The notes under the pieces were generated by a model. It saw only the letters and a program-made list of their open reading frames with translations. It did not search any database and was not told the DNA's origin. Of a stretch of DNA of 64,000 bases, positions 30,501 through 42,408 are shown one piece after another. The position numbers and the translations under genes are program-made. Every line of letters begins with the position of its first letter. The first letter of the stretch is position 1. This stretch comes from Rhododendron vialii. Taxonomy: Eukaryota; Streptophyta; Magnoliopsida; Ericales; Ericaceae. The DNA lies in contig NC_080569.1 of NCBI RefSeq assembly GCF_030253575.1, forward strand, positions 3,659,501 through 3,723,500, read 5' to 3'.

Positions 30501-33500
30501 ATCTGCTTCTCTAATGATGATATTTTTGAAGCCCTTTTAGTAGTAGCATTTTTCAACTGCAAAAAGTAGAAAACCCATGAAAGTTAATTGTGTGTAAAGT
30601 CAATAAACTAGTTATGAGAAATAGCCAAACAGCACCTTATGAAGTTCAGGGCTAATGCGATGAATTTCTTTTTCAATATTCTCCTTGTCCTGCTTCAATC
30701 TTTCAAGTTTGTCATTGATACTTTTCTGCAACAAACTGCTTTTAGTAAGCAATTGTACAAGAAGACACATTACCAGCAGAAGCTAAATAAGATGTTAATT
30801 GCAGTTTGAAGCTCAAGTTCCAAACAAAGGCACATGGATACAAAGAGTACATTGCACAAGTGAAATTTAGATTCCCTCGACTGTAAAAGAAAGAAATTTA
30901 GATGCTGCCAATCAGATTCCCTCAAATCTGCACATGATCTTACAATACCAAAATAATCTTAGTTACCTTCTCGATCTCCGCATACTGAATCTTCTTTTCA
31001 AGCCCACTAATCTTTACTGATGCTTCAGACTCTTTCAGCTGCATTTCTCTTATTGAACCGAGCTCTTCCAATTCCAACTCAAAACCCTCTTTCGTCTTTT
31101 TAAGTCCTGCAACAGCGAAGACATTATGTAAATGCAATAAAGCTTTTAAAAATTGATAATTATTCTTCATACCTTCAATTTTTTTATCATCCCATTTATG
31201 TGACCTTGCTTCCATTCCACCACTTGTACCACCAGTCATTGTCCCAGCCTTCGTCAAAAGAGTCCCATCAACAGTCACAACTACAAGCAAAACTATCAAT
31301 TTTCATGCAAAGCCAAATAGGACTAATACAGTGATACCCCCAAAGAAAGAAAAACACTACTCACCTTTAAACCGCTCCCCACTCCAACTCAGAGCCTTTG
31401 CTTCATCAAGATCATCACAGACTAAGGTATTCCCAACAGCAAACAAAATAGCCTTCTCCAAGGCTGGATCAAATGTCTGATTGTTAAGCATCCAACCACA
31501 TTCCACAGTTTTTTATTGTCATACATCAGTATCAATAGTATACCCTAGGTTGTAGCTAAAAAGAACATCTGCATAAACACCTTTGAAGTAGATAAAAAGT
31601 AAAAACATCAAGCCATCTCCAAGGCCGAATGACAGCAGCTATACAACTGGCGGCGTGACTCCATATATTAGGATTTGGTTCATGTAATAAATGGTATTCT
31701 TCAGAACCGTATGAGCAACTTTAAAACAGATTAAACAGCAAAACCAAAACAACAAATCATCTAAATACAAAACAATGAAATAGAGAGAACTCAAAGGTAT
31801 GTCTCATATATCTCCAGAAATAACCCTCATAACCACCAGGGATGTAACCCACATACATCCAATGGCTAAGAGCCTAATAGAGAGCCATCAAATAAGGAAT
31901 GAGTAGAGAAAATATGCCGTTATCAAACCTTTATTACAATAGCTTAAAAATAAAAATAAATGGAAGAAGATACTCCGAATCTTGTCGATGCACAGGGAGT
32001 GGATCCTGAAACCCCATAAAAGCCGCACTGGATATTTGGCATGTTACTGATCAACAGAACTTATTCACAAAACCTATGCATAAAACAGGATTACCAACGT
32101 GACTTGCTCTTATAGCTCTAAAAGTGAACAGCAAAACTAGAAAAAGGATATTGGATGACGTCGAAGACCAGCTTCGCAGTGCCGCGCAAGGTGCGCAGCT
32201 TCTCAATTATTGGCTTAACACGAACTGACTGAAGGGGTATAAAAGTCTGAGGAGGAAGCCTCCGATCTTTCAAATACTGGCAACCAAGAAAATTGCGTTA
32301 TAGCATCATTAGACTAGTGATCATCAGGCTATACAATGCAGTGATAATCAAAGCAATAACCTCGCTTTCTTTGATTGTTTCTCCTAAAATGACCTTGAAA
32401 TTACAAAACGCTGTTTTGTCTAAGACTAGGCTCCGTTTGCTTCGATGTAAAATGTTTTTTCAGAAAACAAACTTCAAACTTTTATTTTCCGGCGTTTGGT
32501 TGGCACTTGAAAAATATTTTCAAAAATCGACAAAATACTGTGTGTGTGTGTATCAGAACGGACGATGAAGGAAACTGAGCAGTGAAAATTGCAGTAGAAG
32601 ACAGCGGGTTCATTTCGAAAAATAATTTACGAAAGATTCAAGTGTAAGTCATTTTCATCCAATTAATGGAAAATCTTTTACATGTAAAATATTTTCATCA
32701 ATTTTTACACAACCAAACACCGGAAAATAGGTAAAACATTTTACGCCCAAACAAACGGAGCCTAAATTACAATGCAGTGATAATCAAAGCAATCACCCTT
32801 CTCTACCCAAGATCCCAGCATCACAATTCCAATTTTGTCTAAATTACGTAATAACTGGGCTTCTAAATGCGGTATTTCATTAGTGACCCTTTCAGGGCCT
32901 TCGTTTGTCACATAAAGCTGAATTTCATACGTAGTGGGTAAAATTCAACATTAAACCAGCAGAACATAAAGCGGTTCAAAAAAAAAACCAGCAGAACATA
33001 AACATAACGTTCATACAGCAGAAAAGAAAATTATTTGCCTTTCATTATTGCTGCCCCTAATTGACTAATAGATTCAAATTGGATGGAATTTAGAAAAAAG
33101 TTTAGCATGAGTTTTAATAATTAATTCAACTTGTCGAAACATACTAAGAGTTTACCAGTTAACGTTAAACTATCTAAAAAGGATAGAGGAACCCAAGGAA
33201 ACAGAACAAGACAGCACAATTTTCTCTTGGAAAAGAATTAAAATTAACAACTCAAGTGAAATAAGCAGGCGTAAGATAAATAGGGCTCTTAGGGCGCTTG
33301 TCAGGATATTTTTGGTCTATGTTAGCTGTGGCTAAGTATGCGTCATAGACAAAAACTCCGATTGTTCCAAGAAAATATGAGAACTAGAGGTTCATACTCT
33401 AAAAACAAGGGTGCACAAGTTGAGGCAAAACTTTAGCATAAAATGGTTATGCATATGGTACCTGGATGCATTCCTTTCCTGTAAGCTCATCCTCAACTAC

Positions 33501-36500
33501 TACTGCATCCATAAATTTACCCATAGCCACAGTGACAGCAAGGTTATACTTCTTCTGGGTTGGCCTACAAAGATCAGTCATGCGACCATGAACGCCAGGA
33601 AACAGGCTCTTGAGAGCCTCCACAGCTTCAGCTGACTTGGCATCCCTCTCATTTTCATATCTATCAGCCTTCAGTTCACGTAGTTGGTTTTCAACTTCGC
33701 CAATTTTGGCCTTCAACATGTCATATTTGCGTCTGTGTTTTAAAAAAGAGCATTCTCTTATAACTGCAAAATTTCATCATCACTGAAAACCCACTCCAGC
33801 AAATGTAGATTGGTGCAGGCTCAGCACAAGGATAAAACAACAAAAGCCAGTAGCAGGTGGGCACCAGAACGAACACCATTTGAAGAAGTTTGACTAACCT
33901 TGAATTTCCAAGTTTATCTTTCATCTCACGCTGTTCCTTTCTCACTTGTGTGAGTTCTTCTTTTCGTTTCACAACAGTATCAACAATCTTTTTTAGTTTT
34001 GCTTGCATCTGTTCCTCCTGCAACTCCAGCTCTAGATTCCGACTTTCCAGCTGTTGAAGATTTTCTTCCAAATTCTTTTGAGCTTCAATGTCAGTATGTT
34101 GTTGCCTATCTTGAACCTCTTTCTCATCTCTTAGCTTTGAGGTTTCCGTACCAGCCTTATCCTTGCTGCGATATCGAAGCTCCAATCAAGTCTCAGTTTT
34201 CTTTTTCCACCAAAAACTTTTAGTAAAATAAACTTCTTAAATACAATTATCCCATCATAAGCAGTTGCTTCATAGAAAGGGTGTAAGAAACACAGTAAGT
34301 AGTGTAACGTACAGGTTAAATTTTGAACTGGAGGTTTCCTAGGAAAGGTTCAGAGATATTCTTGCTTGTGGCACAGTTCTATGCCAGAAATTTTTGTACT
34401 TCACAAATGTGACTACTTTCAGATACCAAATTTGTTTAGCATTATCATACCTCTTCTCAAATGAGAAAAATTCGCAGGTCAAGGAAAGCTCACCTTGAAA
34501 TAGAAAAGAAAACTCATTCTGAAAAATAACAATAACTAAAACAATAGAGATTATCCACTTGAGCAGCACCAAGAATTCCTCAAAGGAAAAGCCTTGTTGC
34601 CTCCACAAGCATCAACAATCTTAAGAAGACCAGTGTCAATTCCCAAGGCAACAACTGGTCTAAATTCCATACGCTTTTGCAGAAAGAACTCCCTTTGAGC
34701 AAGAAGGAATGGATTCCCTGCTCCAAAGCTGAAACAGAAGAAGACATCTAGCAAGAAAGACTATGAGAGTGGAAAAGAATAGATCATAAAAGCTTACATT
34801 CGATGGTATTCCCCTATTTGACTGTCAGCCAGCTGAAGTTTCTCACCACCATCCTGAGCTTTTTCATGTAGCTCATCAAGTTGTCTAGTCAGATCGTTTA
34901 AGTCATTCTGCATCTTTTTTATTTCATCTGCATGCTTCCTCCTTTCTTCTTTCTTTTTCTTGAGATCCTTCCCACTACTTCGGATTTTGTTGCTGATTCG
35001 AGTCGTTTCCTCCTTGAGTTTTACAACCTCAGGTTGCTGCAAAATACAGTGCCAGGACAAAATATAAGCTATTATAGTTGGGCTCTAGGTGAAGTGAGAC
35101 TGTGGATGAACACAAAACTAAACAGATAGAGCAGAAACCATATGGCATTGATCAATCCACCATCGTATACATGCACATCGGAATAGGACTCTATTCCGAC
35201 TCTAAACAAGATATGGTAAACAGCCTAAACAAGGAACATAAGAATACAAAAGAACTAAACAACGAAAACCTCAGAAGCATGTTAGACCATTGTTTGCTCA
35301 CAAGGTTAAAGTTCCATCTAACAATCAGAAAACAGAACAAATGTTGTTGCTCAAGTAAGAAAGTTTATGCCATGGGGGGAGATGAATGGAAGTGGCATCC
35401 TCATATTTCCTATTAAATGTTCTTTGTTCAACATATATACTTTGGCACGCACAATATCAATAGACCTGCCTCAATTGTGTTTCTCGGTAATTATGGAGTT
35501 CTATTACAAAGATACTGTTAATCTCTCAGTACATATACATAATAGCTTCTATTGAATAAGTTGCTTAGACCCAATGACTTCAAGTCTTCAGACTGCGCTT
35601 GCGCATTTATACATTTATCGACACAAAATGCAAAACAAAGGGTATTAACCTCCACAATCATCAAAGTGGTCAATCATTTTACATAGGTTAAAACAAATCA
35701 CCAGCTGAAATTTGTTGAAGATCCACAGCGCTAAACATATGCTTCAATCAGGTTCAGATAAGATTCTACAATCTAACTAAGCATATGTAATGGGTACACC
35801 ATGCATTTTGTATCAAGTATTAACATCCTAGCCAGATCAAGTGAAACAATGTGGAGCAAAACCGGAATCAAATATCTCATGATACCATCCATGTCAACCA
35901 GAATTTTAACCGCCCGCAATGCTCCATGGTCCAACCCTCAGTTTCATGGAATCACAAATAAATCCTCGAATTATATCGCCCTCGTAACTTTGCTTCCAAA
36001 CCAAAACAAACAAGAAAAAGATTCAAAGCTCAAGTGTCCCGCATCCAATGCACTGCACCAAACCACATACCAAGACTGTATACTAAGTTACTAGCTCTGC
36101 TTACCAGATGCGCTTAAAAAGTTGTCAGTGAATATCACAAGTTAGCACAGCCAAAACTAGAAAAGACTGGTAGTGACTGGCAAGGGCATAGACTCACATT
36201 CTTGTCAAGTCTACTATTTTTCTCAGCAATCTTCTTTTCACATTGCACAATCTCTTTTAAATATTTTGCCTGTTCTTTCTTCTTAATGCTGCATTCATGT
36301 TCATAATCCGATAGTTCCTGCACAAGTTCTTGCTGGCTTCTCTTTTCAGCATCAGCGTCCTCTTCAGCTTTCTCTATGTCATTAGCTATATTCCACAGTT
36401 GCCACAAAAAGTGGTCCTTCTTCAATGTTTTCTGCAGGATGGAGAGAAGAAAGACAATCATTAAGGAAGTCCTAAAGTATAAAACTACCAAGGATTTTAC

Positions 36501-37117
36501 AAAATAAGCAAACTACCAAGGATTTTACAATATAAGCTTTTGTGGGGAGTATCAGATTTATCTTAGTGCATGTAATACAGTGTAAAATACGCACAAATAA
36601 TGAGACACAAAACAATACAAGCCAGGTAATGCTGGGGACAAAACCAAACTTTCAACAAACATAGACACCAAGTAGTTGATGGCTTCACATTTGCCAAGGA
36701 AGGAGAAATTTGATACACCGAAGACAAACATATGGCACATACCAGTTGGTCTTGCAAGCGGAGGTGTTTTTCGGCCTCTTCCTTCTGTTCTTTCTTCTGC
36801 TTCCTCTCTGACACAATAGTTCTTTTTTTCTGATAAACAAGTGTGGATTTTTCTTCAGCTCTGGCTTTTTCTTCTTCCAGTTTCTCATAATCTCCCTTAA
36901 GTTCATCAGATCCAGATATTTGCTCAATAAGTGCAGTAAGTTCTCTAGGATTTTTAGATGCAATTGACTCGACATCGCCCTACAGACAAATAACAATTAG
37001 TAAAGACTTAACTGCAACATAAATGTTGTCCGTTAAAAATATTCAGAAGTCCAATGAAATCCCCTAAAGTGGGTGTACTCATTTTAGCTCCATGCTCTTT
37101 AATGAAGCCAATCGGGA

Positions 37118-37150
<33 letters not shown>

Positions 37151-38988
37151 CACCTTGTTAGGGACAGAGTGCATATGCTTTGGCATTTACTGGATTTTGG
37201 GTTTAAATAGGAATGAGGGGTTCTTTGAGAACCAAGAACGCGATTAAAAAAAAATTATGATCTCCTTCGTCCTTCTGCACTATACTACTAGTAACATATA
37301 ATACCTGTTGTAGTTTACTCACCCAAATCTATTCTTTCTCCAATGTTCTTGCTCCATATAACCATAATTACGCGCTAGGAACGTATCAGCTTTCTATTAC
37401 ATTACAGGTTACTGATTATGCCAAATTTGCACCCTAGCTCCTTTATAGTAGTTTTCAAAACAAGATCAATAGAAAATAGAAGACATGGCCCTTGTTTCCA
37501 GAAGCAGCAGAACAATACACTTCATAAACTGTTCTTGAAAAATCACTCTATCTTCTTCTTTTTTCTTTTTGATAAGAAAGCAACTGCATCACTCCAACAT
37601 CTGATTCAACTTTTTGTGGAAGCGGTTCTCAAGAATTCAAAAGTGGTTCCTACTAGGTATTAGTTTCGAAAATGAGCTATTGCCTAAAGAATTCATAATC
37701 TTTTATGACTATTATTTTCAGCCAACAGCAACATTAATGAATTGCATAAGAGCATCGCCAGCGCTTTACCCATTTTTTCCTCAAACTCAGCTGGAGTAAA
37801 AACCCCTAAAAATCCACCCCACTCATTTACTCAAACTTATATCAAATTGAGGGTCCATTCTCCTAAACTTTTTTGTCTTCCTCATTTTGGGTGCTTTGTT
37901 CGTCTTTTTTGAATTTTGTTAGATTCGCATCATATTTTTTGATTTAATTATCAATCTCGAGGATAGGAGTTTAAAAAGTAAAAATTAGTATTACTAAAAG
38001 CAAAAAAAAAAGTTCACTAAAGACAAAAAAAAAAAACCAAAATAGCGGTCTTTTTTGTCTAAAGTGTTGTCTTATATGAACTTTTTTCAATATCAGGCCA
38101 CATTTTTATACTTTTCTAATTCCTCTCTCGTCAAAATGAATGATTAACCGAAAAAATTACAACGAAAAGCTCAAAAAAAAAGTTGCAAAAAGGTTTTTAA
38201 AAAAAAAGTAGAGACATAAAAGTCAAGAAGAATGGAGCCAGACTGCCAGAGTTTTACTCAACAACCCAAGGACAATCAAAATTTTACTCAAATTTTGCAA
38301 GAATATTCCACCCTCTCAAATTTCCCATGTCATTAACGAAGCTTTTACTCAAATTTGTGCTCTGATTTAAATTTGTCCATTGTAGTGCTTCACACCCAGT
38401 GAAGCTTTAACTCAAGTTTGTGCTCATACTTAAATTTGTCCATTGTAGTGCTTCATACCAAACGAAGCATTTACCCGAATTCAAGTTAAATACTAGTAAG
38501 GGCTGGAGATGCTATTAACAAAAGCAATGCGTAAAAACCAACACAAACACCTGAAAAACGAGGAAATTGCGAGCCTTGACAAGGATCCCCAGCGACCTCA
38601 GCTTGGCATTATACTCGTCCCAATTCACGACCCTCCCGTCGATCCTGTACTCGCTCCCTCCCGTGCCCGCGATGCTCCTCGTGAACTGGAGCTCGGCCCC
38701 ACTGCCCAGCTGGTACACGAGCCTGACGAACGCGCGCCTCCCCCGCTGCTCCTTCTCCTTGTCGTCGAAGGCATAGATCAGGTCCTTCAACTGGGATCCC
38801 CTGAGCTGGCCCGTGCGGACGCCGAGGACGAAGCTGATGGCGTCCATGAGGTTGGACTTGCCTGAGCCATTGGGGCCGATGATGGCGGTGAAGTTGAAGA
38901 AGGGGCCGATGGTCTGGAGGCCCTTGTAGGACTTGAAGTTCTCGAGCTCCAGGCGGAGGATTTTGCCCGGAGAGGAGAGGGACGGCAT
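26879..38988 (-). CDS. SMC1: Cohesin subunit SMC1 (structural maintenance of chromosomes 1)
   Basis: Eighteen exons: 38988-38551, 36979-36743, 36431-36198, 35036-34798, 34165-33899, 33732-33462, 32276-32152, 31474-31365, 31280-31173, 31106-30967, 30725-30636, 30556-30348, 29195-29026, 28815-28706, 28612-28233, 27791-27540, 27258-27031, 26927-26879. They sum to 3657 nt, 1218 residues, the length I recall for Arabidopsis SMC1. Walker A GPNGSGKS is at 38-45, signature LSGGEK at about 1109-1114, and Walker B FFILDEVD from about 1133. Two long coiled coils flank a hinge ([28 protein letters not shown]). SMC1 pairs with SMC3 and a kleisin to form the ring that holds sister chromatids together; it is normally essential and single copy. 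Intron 7 is of AT-AC type; the others are GT-AG. No lesion seen. Confidence 0.97.
27457..27518. repeat. Compound (TG)n(AG)n microsatellite beside an SMC1 splice donor
   Basis: Runs of TG then AG. In the transcript sense it is CU- then CA-rich and begins about 20 nt after the donor of exon 16 (27540|27539). Confidence 0.9.
31475..32151 (-). other. AT-AC (U12-type) intron 7 of SMC1
   Basis: The 677-nt intron starts ATATCCTTTTT, matching the U12 donor consensus ATATCCTT. It ends CAGAC, with a branch-site-like TGCTTAAC about 10 nt before the end. No GT donor at the exon end keeps the frame, whereas AT-AC joins GTC ATC CA to A TTT GAT, giving DVIQFDP, the sequence expected in plant SMC1 hinges. 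It interrupts the hinge domain. Confidence 0.9.
32429..32762 (-). mobile_element. Tourist-like MITE, copy B, in SMC1 intron 6
   Basis: Ends GGCTCCGTTTG and CAAACGGAGCC form an 11-bp perfect terminal inverted repeat; 334 bp. Flanks read cta and taa, so the target duplication is uncertain. It is the inverse orientation of copy A at 23915. No coding capacity. Confidence 0.72.
37119..37145. repeat. (AT)n microsatellite in SMC1 intron 1
   Basis: A run of about 13 AT units. Confidence 0.9.
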
Positions 38989-39291
38989 GGTTTTGCGAAA
39001 GGGGGCTTGGAACCCTAGAAAGCGCCGGGTTGGGAGAGTTAGGGTTTCGGCGAGTGGTTTTTGAAGAGCGAGGGTGAGGAGATTTGGCGGGGGTGAGAGA
39101 TTGGGATCGAAATACGGGGGGTTTCAGTTGTTTTGACGGAAAGAGACGGAAAATTATACTCGAGACGGGAAAATTATACTACTCCACTAGCGGACACTGC
39201 AAGTGCAATTTATGCCATGGGAGCAGCTTCCAAGACACGCACAATTTTTCCCCAGCTTCCAGATAAGGAAAATGTGAGCAAAATAAGCAAA
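38989..39291 (-). promoter_or_regulatory. SMC1 5' UTR and proximal promoter (inferred)
   Basis: Immediately upstream of the SMC1 ATG on the minus strand. The part next to the gene is GC-richer. No clear TATA box was seen, as is common for housekeeping genes. Two close gggaaaattatact phrases occur at 39140-39180. Boundaries are a guess. Confidence 0.4.
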
Positions 39292-39616
39292 GGGCGCAGC
39301 TATTCGCATCCCTTTATTTTCTTTCATAATCCGTTAAAAAAATTTCAATTATACTCGACAGTTAGTTACCGAAATTGAGATATATTTTCAGCATCTAATT
39401 ACCGAAATATAATATTTTTTTCAACTGTTATTTACCGAAAATGTATGTTCGGCAGTTGTTTACCGAAAGTTGAATATATTTTCGACATGTAGTTACGGAA
39501 ATATAATATTGTTTTCAACAGCTATTTACCGAAATGTTATGTATAATTTTCAACAACCATTTACCAAAATATAGTGGGCTATAAGATAAAATAAAAAGCT
39601 GCGAATAGCAGCGCCC
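39292..39616. mobile_element. MITE with internal TTACCGAAA repeats upstream of SMC1
   Basis: Terminal inverted repeats are GGGCGCAGCTATTCGCA on the left and the complement of GGGCGCTGCTATTCGCA on the right (16 of 17 match). Inside are about six degenerate copies of a ~38-bp unit built around tttaccgaaa and tttcaac. No clear target duplication (aagcaa against aagaaa at best). No coding capacity; superfamily not decided. Confidence 0.68.
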
Positions 39617-39884
39617 TAAGAAACTGTGCTCTCAAAATAAATAATAAATAAATAAAAATGGAAACTGAGAGCAAAATTTTGGTATTCTTTTCTCCCCATA
39701 ACTTGTTGGCATTTTTGTATTTTTTTTTGGCATTTTTTCCGTTTCTTATGAATTTTTATTAGATTTGAGTTGTACTACTTGTTGAATTAAGCGTTTATGC
39801 CATAAATCGCTTTTGTTAGTTTTGCATTTAACTTTTATGAACTCAACGAGAGAAATTGGAAAGGGAGTAAATTTTATTTTTTTG
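39617..39884. other. AT-rich intergenic DNA
   Basis: Nothing recognisable between the MITE and the SINE tail. Confidence 0.4.
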
Positions 39885-41150
39885 ATAAACAAATGTTCAG
39901 GCCAGTTTGTGCGCGCTTCGATTAATTACGGGTCTTGAATGTAAGGCCATCCACACTGGTATAATAAAAAATGGATAACCAAAAGTTGACACGTCAGCTT
40001 TTGATTATTCATTTAAGAGGTTGCTAAGCTTAACAATGTTGAGGTTTACAATGGTCACTTCTAGTCCATAATCAAAATAAGGAGTCCACTACAATTTCAC
40101 ACAATCTCTCTCTCCCCATCTGTTTTCTGCTATTTACTTCCCTCCGTTACTTTTTTTTTTTTGGGCAAAAATATATCAAACATATGGTGTTTTTCCTAGT
40201 GTTATCTATCAAAACTATACCGAAACTTTTTTTTCTTCCTATTTCTGTAGCCTATATCACAAATCCACTACTCTCTTAATCTTTCAAAAAAAATCAGACA
40301 TGTTCTTGAATTTGGAAAAGAATGCAAGATTCTTCTTCTTCTTCTTTTTGCAAGGTTCTTCATTTGCTCAACCATAGGGGGAGGAACAAAAAAAGAATAA
40401 CCATTTTTTAGTCAAAAAAGTCTTCTTCTTCTTTTTTTTGCTAAAAAGTGATTATTTCTCAAAATACTTAGATAAAAGTAAAAAAAAAAAATTACTTTTC
40501 TGATTCCTTTAGTCGAAACGAATCAATAACCTATAAAAATTTGGTGCAAAACTAACAAATGGGAAAAAATTCAAATAAAGACAATTTTTAGATTTAAGTT
40601 AAGTTTAAGTTAAATTCATAAGAATGCAGCCTAAAATAAAAACGAAAAAAAAGAGTGAAATACCTTAATCCGGCAATAATGAGTTAAATTGTAGATAATC
40701 CAGAAATATGAGCTTCATTTTTGGAGAAAAAGAAAGAGAAACAATTTGTGGTTAAAGTGAAAAAGATATAGAGCAAGTGAAGAAGAGAAAAAGAAAATAC
40801 TAGTTGAAATACGTGCGTATATAAATTTTGGAACCAATTAACTTATGTAGTGTGGGGTTCACACAATTTTGATTATTGAAAAAGATTGCTAGTTTTGATT
40901 ATCCAACGCCCAAAATTTGATTATTTCTAAGGATGTTGTTAAGTTTGATTATACCATTGTGAGTCATTTTTTGCATAAATATTGTTAATTTTAACAACAA
41001 CTGACTTTTGATTATACCACTGTGGATGGCCTAACAACCGGACAAAACCCCTAGTGGCTCTAATGTTTGGAATATTTGGCCTCCGTGGGAACCCGTGATC
41101 TCATGGAGGAGTACTTATTGCTTTTTTACGACCGTTTGGCCAAACCCCTT
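39885..41150 (-). mobile_element. SINE split by a Harbinger-type MITE
   Basis: On the minus strand, a body near 41150-41032 (gatcacgggttccc, a B-box-like motif) continues after the MITE into attaatcgaagcgcgcac, aaactggcctgaacat and tatcaaaaaaa at 39944-39885. This matches the tail of the SINE family seen complete at 55184-55425. Confidence 0.55.
39945..41031. mobile_element. PIF/Harbinger-type non-autonomous element, 1087 bp
   Basis: Terminal inverted repeats GGCCATCCACACTGGTATAA and GGCCATCCACAGTGGTATAA differ at one site. The TAA target duplication is present on both sides (39942-39944, 41032-41034). The interior is A/T-rich without a transposase. It sits within a SINE. Confidence 0.85.
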
Positions 41151-41771
41151 GGTTTAGAAAATGAATAGAATTAGGGGTAAGCTCCCATCCAGTGTTGATA
41201 GTGTCCGGTTTAAGTTGTTTATGGGCCCTTTCCGGGTGCGCAATAATGATCGGAATGTTTCACTTTTTAGATCTTTTTGAGAACATTGGCCACATCAAGA
41301 ATCACATTGATCAGATACTATTGAAATCACGTGTTACACACCCTTTTTTTTTTGGCAAGACTAATACATTTTAAAACTATATTTATCCGATTAACGTAAA
41401 TTTTGATGTGGAAATTTTTTTAGTGAGCTCTAAAAAATAAAAGGTTCCAATTATTATTATGGCCCGGAAATAACTCACAAACTATCGAAAACTAGATCAA
41501 ACTAGACAATGATAACACTAGATGGGAGTTGCTCAAAAAAATTGATGACATCTATCCAATATTTTTTGGAAATATAAAAAAAAAAATCGGATATTTCCAT
41601 AATTCAGGCATATGTCATACTTATAATTTATAATAAAAGTTTGATGAAAACTAACGAATGCAATTTTTTTAAAATTAAAACAAAAAAATGTCAGAAAGTT
41701 ATGGTGTTAATCTTGAATCTCATATGGCGCTTGCACTATTTATTCTTGCAAAAGATTACTAACAACGCTGC
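41151..41771. other. AT-rich intergenic DNA
   Basis: No gene, RNA gene or complete repeat recognised. Confidence 0.4.
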
Positions 41772-41965
41772 TACATGTATAGAAAATGATGTATAGCAGT
41801 CACATACAGATCGTTTTTGCGTCCGTCTCGGGTCCCGCAAAGATAATCGGAACCATTCATTTTGTTCAAAATACTTCATTTAGGGAAGGACGTTTACGAA
41901 TCATCTAACTTTGCTTCAAAAGCGATCTGTGCGTGGCTGCTGTACATCATTTTCTATATACATGT
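41772..41965. mobile_element. Small MITE with ~43-bp inverted ends
   Basis: Left arm begins tacatgtatagaaaatgatg and includes acagatcg. The right arm is its complement with few mismatches (cgatctgtg through tctatatacatg). About 194 bp, no coding capacity. Confidence 0.7.
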
Positions 41966-42408
41966 GTCTTTATTGTATTACTACTAGTCAAGATGATACA
42001 CATGAATTATGTGACTTGGATCACCCTGTGGAGCCTGTTTCAGAAACAAAAAAAAGTTTCTTATTTTTTAAAATGACAATTTTTAGTTTAAAAATTATGA
42101 ATTTATTAAAATCTAAAAATATATAATATAAATCTTATTTGAAAAATCTCGATGAAATCTTAATGATGCAAAAAAAAAATTAAAAAATTATTTTTCATTT
42201 ATATTATTTTTAAATTTAAAAATATGAAATAAACTACGTATTTTTTTTAAAAATGTATGGAACGAGTACAAAGGAGGCCACGATTCGTCAAGCCAGGGTG
42301 CAATTAAAAAGCGACAAGGAGGGTGCGATGAGATGAGTTTAAGCGAGAGGGGCTCCGATTCCGGGGAATGCTGAAGAACCCACACCGTGGTCGTATCTCC
42401 CACCTGCG
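41966..42408. other. Flank and promoter region of the S26-like gene
   Basis: Very A/T-rich to about 42250, then GC-richer sequence before the ATG at 42409, probably the 5' UTR. No definite TATA box identified. Confidence 0.4.

Noticed and set aside
38509..38865. Plus-strand frame of 118 codons over SMC1 exon 1
   Set aside because: Antisense to the GC-rich first exon; no start context or homology.
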